DNA from: Hanstruepera neustonica
GTDB taxonomy: Bacteria; Bacteroidota; Bacteroidia; Flavobacteriales; Flavobacteriaceae
Assembly (NCBI RefSeq): GCF_002895005.1
Contig: NZ_POWF01000002.1
Coordinates: forward strand, 124,001-188,000
Direction: 5' to 3'
Length of the DNA stretch: 64,000 nt
Shown here: positions 61,089-64,000 of the stretch, in pieces
How the letters are laid out: each line of letters begins with the position of its first letter
Numbering within the stretch: the stretch's first letter is position 1
The notes under the pieces: generated by a model
Told to the model about the DNA's origin: nothing
Database searches by the model: none
What the model saw: the letters and a program-made list of their open reading frames with translations, nothing else
Translations under genes and position numbers: made by a program

Positions 61089-61831
61089 TGTGGTTTATGG
61101 AAATCAAGAAAAATAAGCATCCTTTATTTGTAGGTATTGTGGTTTTGGCGTTTACAACTTTAGCTTGTCAATCACAAAAAAAAGAAAGCACAACATATCC
61201 TGACATTCAGGTTGTTGGTGCCATGAAACATGTGATGTGGAAAGGCGAATTGGGCAGTAGCATTGATTTGGACACCATCATGAATAAATCTAATCTTTAT
61301 GGGCTTGGACCAACAAGCTATTTAACAGGTGAACTAATGATTAACAATGGCGTGAGCTATTTGTCCAAAGTAACTTCGGACTCGACTATGACTGTTGAGA
61401 AACGATATGATGTTTCTGCGCCTTTCTTTGTGTATAGTCATGTGAAAGAATGGCACAACATTGAATTGCCAGAAAACATAAAGACCATCCAGGAATTAGA
61501 AACATTTGTTGACCAGCAAACAATGGATCTTAAAAGACCTTTTACCTTTAAATTAGTTGGTCAAGTTTCAGATGCCATAATCCACGTTCAGAATTTACCC
61601 AAAGGCACAAAAGTGTCATCGCCTGATGAAGCTCACCAAGGTCAAACCAATTACAAACTAAAAAATGAAACAGTAGAAATCATTGGGTTTTTCTCAACCG
61701 AACATCAGGGTATTTTCACCCATCATGATTCATTTTTGCACATGCATCTTGTAACTAAAGACGAGCAAAAAATGGGTCATTTGGACGCTCTGGAAATTGA
61801 TAATATGACATTATTTCTTCCAAAAAAATAG
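61088..61831 (+). CDS. Acetolactate-decarboxylase-like lipoprotein
   Basis: 247 residues from the ATG at 61088 (61097 is also possible; 61064 lies inside the previous gene). Lipoprotein signal to Cys27 (AFTTLAC). The fold matches alpha-acetolactate decarboxylase: GLGPTSYLTGELMINNG, a long middle helix and the zinc site H218-x-H220-x10-H231 in FLHMHLVTKDEQKMGH. Enzymes of this family make acetoin from acetolactate. The lipid anchor is unusual for it, so a changed role is possible. Confidence 0.75.
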   Translation: MWFMEIKKNKHPLFVGIVVLAFTTLACQSQKKESTTYPDIQVVGAMKHVMWKGELGSSIDLDTIMNKSNLYGLGPTSYLTGELMINNGVSYLSKVTSDSTMTVEKRYDVSAPFFVYSHVKEWHNIELPENIKTIQELETFVDQQTMDLKRPFTFKLVGQVSDAIIHVQNLPKGTKVSSPDEAHQGQTNYKLKNETVEIIGFFSTEHQGIFTHHDSFLHMHLVTKDEQKMGHLDALEIDNMTLFLPKK

Positions 61832-61958
61832 CGAAAGTTCCTATTTTTTGCAAAACCATAAGCATCATTAAATCTTATGAATCAGATTTTTACCGATTTT
61901 TTTACGGTGTATTGAACTAAAATTATTATTTTCACACCTCTTAAAATTCGAATCTATA

Positions 61959-63206
61959 ATGAAATCCTTACTTTTTTCAGCATTCATGCTGTTTTTAGTC
62001 ATGTCTTGCTCGAGTGATGATGATAATACCATCATAACCGTTCCGCAATGTGCCAAACCAACCAATGTTTCGGCTAGCAATATAACTTATGAAAGTGCTT
62101 CTCTGTCTTGGGATGATACGAATGCTACCTCTTATACTGTTGAATTTGGCCCTTCAGGGTTTAGTTTAGGTATGGGTAATTCGACCAATTCCAATACAAA
62201 TAATTTATCTTTAATGGGGTTAACAGCAAATACCACTTATGATGTTTATGTAATGGCCAATTGCAGTTCATCAAACACCAGTATGTACACTGATGCATTC
62301 AGCTTTACAACTGCGGCGCCTTTGGTTGTACCCGAGTTTATGCCAACATTGTCTGAACTTAATTTGTTTATTGGAGATATTGAAGACTTAACGCCTAGCC
62401 CATATGCCTTTGAATATGAATTGAGCACACCGTTGTTTACAGATTTTGCTCACAAACAGCGAATTATTGCACTACCTCAAGGCACGACCATGGAGTATGT
62501 TGATGATGGTTTTCCTGATTTCCCAAACAAAACGGTTATCGCTAAAACATTTTACTATTTCAATGATGAACGCGATGAGTCATTAGGTAAGAAAATTATT
62601 GAAACCAGAATATTAATTAAAAATGATGGTGTTTGGGAACTTGGCAACTACAAATGGAACGATGATCAAACAGTTGCAGTTTTAGATAATACTACTGGAA
62701 CAGTTCCTGTGAGTTTTATTGATGCCGATGGTGAGAGTTTTGATATTAACTATGTAATTCCTTCAGCAAATCAATGTTTTGATTGTCATAACAGCTATGA
62801 CGAGGTAACACCTATTGGTCCTAAACTACGAACCATGAACTTCAACAATCAGCTTCAAAATTTTATTGACGCTGGTCATTTAACTAATTTAACCGATCCC
62901 AATACCGTTTCTGTATTGCCAAATTGGTTGGATGAAAGTTACACACTTGAAGAACGTGCAAGAGCTTACATGGACGTAAACTGTGCGCATTGCCATTCTG
63001 ATGGTGGTTTTTGTGAAGTACAAACCTTACTGCGTTTACCTTATGAAACACCGTTTGCAGATTCTTACATATTTGAAGTGAGAGATCAAATAGATACCCG
63101 AATGAGTACCTATAACCCACCATACACGATGCCTTTAATTGGTACAACCATGGTGCATGACAAGGGGTATTCTTTAATTAGATCTTATTTACAAACGTTA
63201 CAATAA
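61959..63206 (+). CDS. FN3-containing diheme cytochrome-like lipoprotein (HNE_0200/SO2930-type)
   Basis: 415 residues. Lipoprotein signal (FLVMSC), one fibronectin type III domain (about 30-118: KPTNVSASNITYESASLSWD, then GLTANTTYDVYVMA), then a domain with two CxxCH haem-binding motifs, CFDCH (273-277) and CAHCH (342-346). The C-terminal region resembles the TIGR03806 diheme family of unknown role, otherwise without FN3. It is probably an extracytoplasmic redox protein. A long perfect palindrome follows. Confidence 0.8.
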   Translation: MKSLLFSAFMLFLVMSCSSDDDNTIITVPQCAKPTNVSASNITYESASLSWDDTNATSYTVEFGPSGFSLGMGNSTNSNTNNLSLMGLTANTTYDVYVMANCSSSNTSMYTDAFSFTTAAPLVVPEFMPTLSELNLFIGDIEDLTPSPYAFEYELSTPLFTDFAHKQRIIALPQGTTMEYVDDGFPDFPNKTVIAKTFYYFNDERDESLGKKIIETRILIKNDGVWELGNYKWNDDQTVAVLDNTTGTVPVSFIDADGESFDINYVIPSANQCFDCHNSYDEVTPIGPKLRTMNFNNQLQNFIDAGHLTNLTDPNTVSVLPNWLDESYTLEERARAYMDVNCAHCHSDGGFCEVQTLLRLPYETPFADSYIFEVRDQIDTRMSTYNPPYTMPLIGTTMVHDKGYSLIRSYLQTLQ

Positions 63207-63208
63207 TT

Positions 63209-63255
63209 AATAAATCCAGTGATTTGAATTCAAATCACTGGATTTATTCTTTTTT
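63209..63255 (+). terminator. 40-nt perfect palindrome acting as terminator
   Basis: A perfect inverted repeat at 63209-63248 (centre GAATTC) is followed by six T. It sits between the cytochrome gene and the convergent gene at 63272 and could terminate transcription from both sides. Confidence 0.8.
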
Positions 63256-63271
63256 CTGCTCCATATTGTTT

Positions 63272-63682
63272 TTATTTAATATATGTGGATGGCTTTAGCA
63301 TCCCTTTGTAAGGATTAAAATGTTTTGGAAGATAATTTCGCGTATCAAAACCCAAGTTGACGTCCTCCTCCAACTCAATCAGGGTAATTTTACTCCAATC
63401 TAAATCATCTTTTCCCTTTAAAGGATTAAAGTTTTTTGGCAAGTACTTGCTAATCTCAAAAGGCAAACAAACATCTTCCTCTAACTCCAATACCTGAATG
63501 TCTTCAATAGCAACAGGTTCACTATCAGGATTGTGAAATAAGACAGTCTCCAAGTAACTTTTCTCGCTTAAAACAGTTTCTGTTTTATTAGACGCATAAT
63601 CGTCTGGTTCATCGATGATTGAATCGGCTACAGCTGAACTTGCTGCAAGTATCAAGCTGCTCATAAAAAATACTAGTTTCAT
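63272..63682 (-). CDS. Secreted protein with repeated ELEEDV/YLPK motif
   Basis: 136 residues with a signal peptide (to about residue 20, ending AVADS). Two tandem copies of a 30-residue unit occur: LELEEDVCLPFEISKYLPK then NFNPLKG, and IELEEDVNLGFDTRNYLPK then HFNPYKG. The spacing between copies is about 35 residues. It seems related to unnamed Flavobacterial secreted proteins with this motif. The function is unknown. Confidence 0.65.
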   Translation of the reverse strand: MKLVFFMSSLILAASSAVADSIIDEPDDYASNKTETVLSEKSYLETVLFHNPDSEPVAIEDIQVLELEEDVCLPFEISKYLPKNFNPLKGKDDLDWSKITLIELEEDVNLGFDTRNYLPKHFNPYKGMLKPSTYIK

Positions 63683-63961
63683 AGTGGTAAAGATTTAATA
63701 GTTTAATTTATATTGAAGTGACTGATTTTATTTCAAATCGTTACAGCTATTTTGAAATCTTTAACACTGATGCAGAATACTTTATGCTTTTGTTAAGAAT
63801 CTCGAATACAAAACGTTAAGGATTTTAATAAAACAACTTCAATATGGGATTCTAAAATCAAATGAGTTTAAATGTTAATGTCAGGTTAAAATCATCCTAT
63901 GGATTAAACTAAAATCATTTTCCAAAGTCCTAATCGTATAAATCATTTAAAAAAAACAACG
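63683..63961. other. Intergenic region without recognised gene
   Basis: 279 bases between divergent genes. AT-rich. I see no gene, RNA or clear TAnnTTTG promoter in either direction. Confidence 0.6.
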
Positions 63962-64000
63962 ATGAAAAAAATATTCCTAATAGCTCTGGCATTTGTTAGC
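63962..64000 (+). CDS. Start of a secreted protein gene (3' end outside window)
   Basis: Only 13 codons are visible, MKKIFLIALAFVS, which is the beginning of a signal peptide. Nothing can be said about the product. Confidence 0.6.
   Translation, partial: MKKIFLIALAFVS

Overview
The window is about 64 kb of AT-rich chromosome from a member of the Flavobacteriaceae (Bacteroidota). The evidence is the family content (DUF6090 proteins, ribosomal protein THX, a PafA-type phosphatase, a Hpt/LytTR/hybrid-kinase relay), promoters of the Bacteroidota type (TTG, about 19 nt, TAnnTTTG), very few Shine-Dalgarno sequences, and a tmRNA whose tag reads GENNYALAA. I cannot name the genus.

Region 1 (1-12077) is the most unusual part. 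It is a same-strand, translationally coupled run of at least 14 paralogous DUF6090 genes, interrupted once by a DUF418 membrane protein gene. All share a near-identical first 47 residues (basic cytoplasmic stub plus one membrane helix) and carry divergent, probably periplasmic, helical C-terminal domains. The run continues past the left edge. The conserved start sequence ATGATTAA is also a stop signal for the preceding gene in both other frames. N-terminal module types are shuffled relative to C-terminal domains, and one copy carries an extra C-terminal beta domain. No function is known. This is the best candidate in the window for an undescribed system.

Region 2 (12129-16319) holds two small membrane proteins and a winged-helix regulator, followed by an MpaB-like oxygenase and CreD. 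A nearly identical 27-nt palindromic operator precedes both gene groups, so the regulator probably controls both. Region 3 (16330-21791) holds a dehydrogenase/SDR pair, tmRNA, a GIY-YIG protein, rhodaneses, thioredoxin-like proteins and a MarR regulator with a palindromic operator.

Region 4 (21857-28515) is the complete tryptophan operon trpEGDCFBA. It has a promoter, an 18-residue leader peptide with three consecutive Trp codons, and a full set of alternative RNA structures for attenuation. trpF carries two palindromic repeats inside its reading frame, one internal and one forming the C-terminus.

Region 5 (28565-40999) is mixed housekeeping and envelope genes: two outer-membrane/secreted proteins, DUF502-like protein, a uracil-DNA-glycosylase-like protein, ribosomal protein THX (43 residues), YaaA, RluD-like synthase, a PASTA protein, Ddl, CoaD, SulP and an M14 peptidase. 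Region 6 (41134-44595) is a phosphorelay operon: Hpt, LytTR response regulator and TPR hybrid kinase, preceded by ACCGTT boxes.

Region 7 (44606-58479) contains NUDIX, pyrE, birA, then rsfS-ftsH-LUD-cdsA-psd-ACBP, pafA, mlaEF, and a sprT-manC-DUF389 operon. Region 8 (58572-64000) is accessory: a DUF1254/DUF1214 lipoprotein flanked by related palindromic elements, small secreted proteins, an acetolactate-decarboxylase-like lipoprotein, an FN3/diheme cytochrome lipoprotein, a secreted protein with a repeated ELEEDV/YLPK motif, and the start of another secreted protein at the right edge. No tRNA, rRNA, insertion sequence, phage or CRISPR array was seen, and no gene-free stretch exceeds 300 bases.
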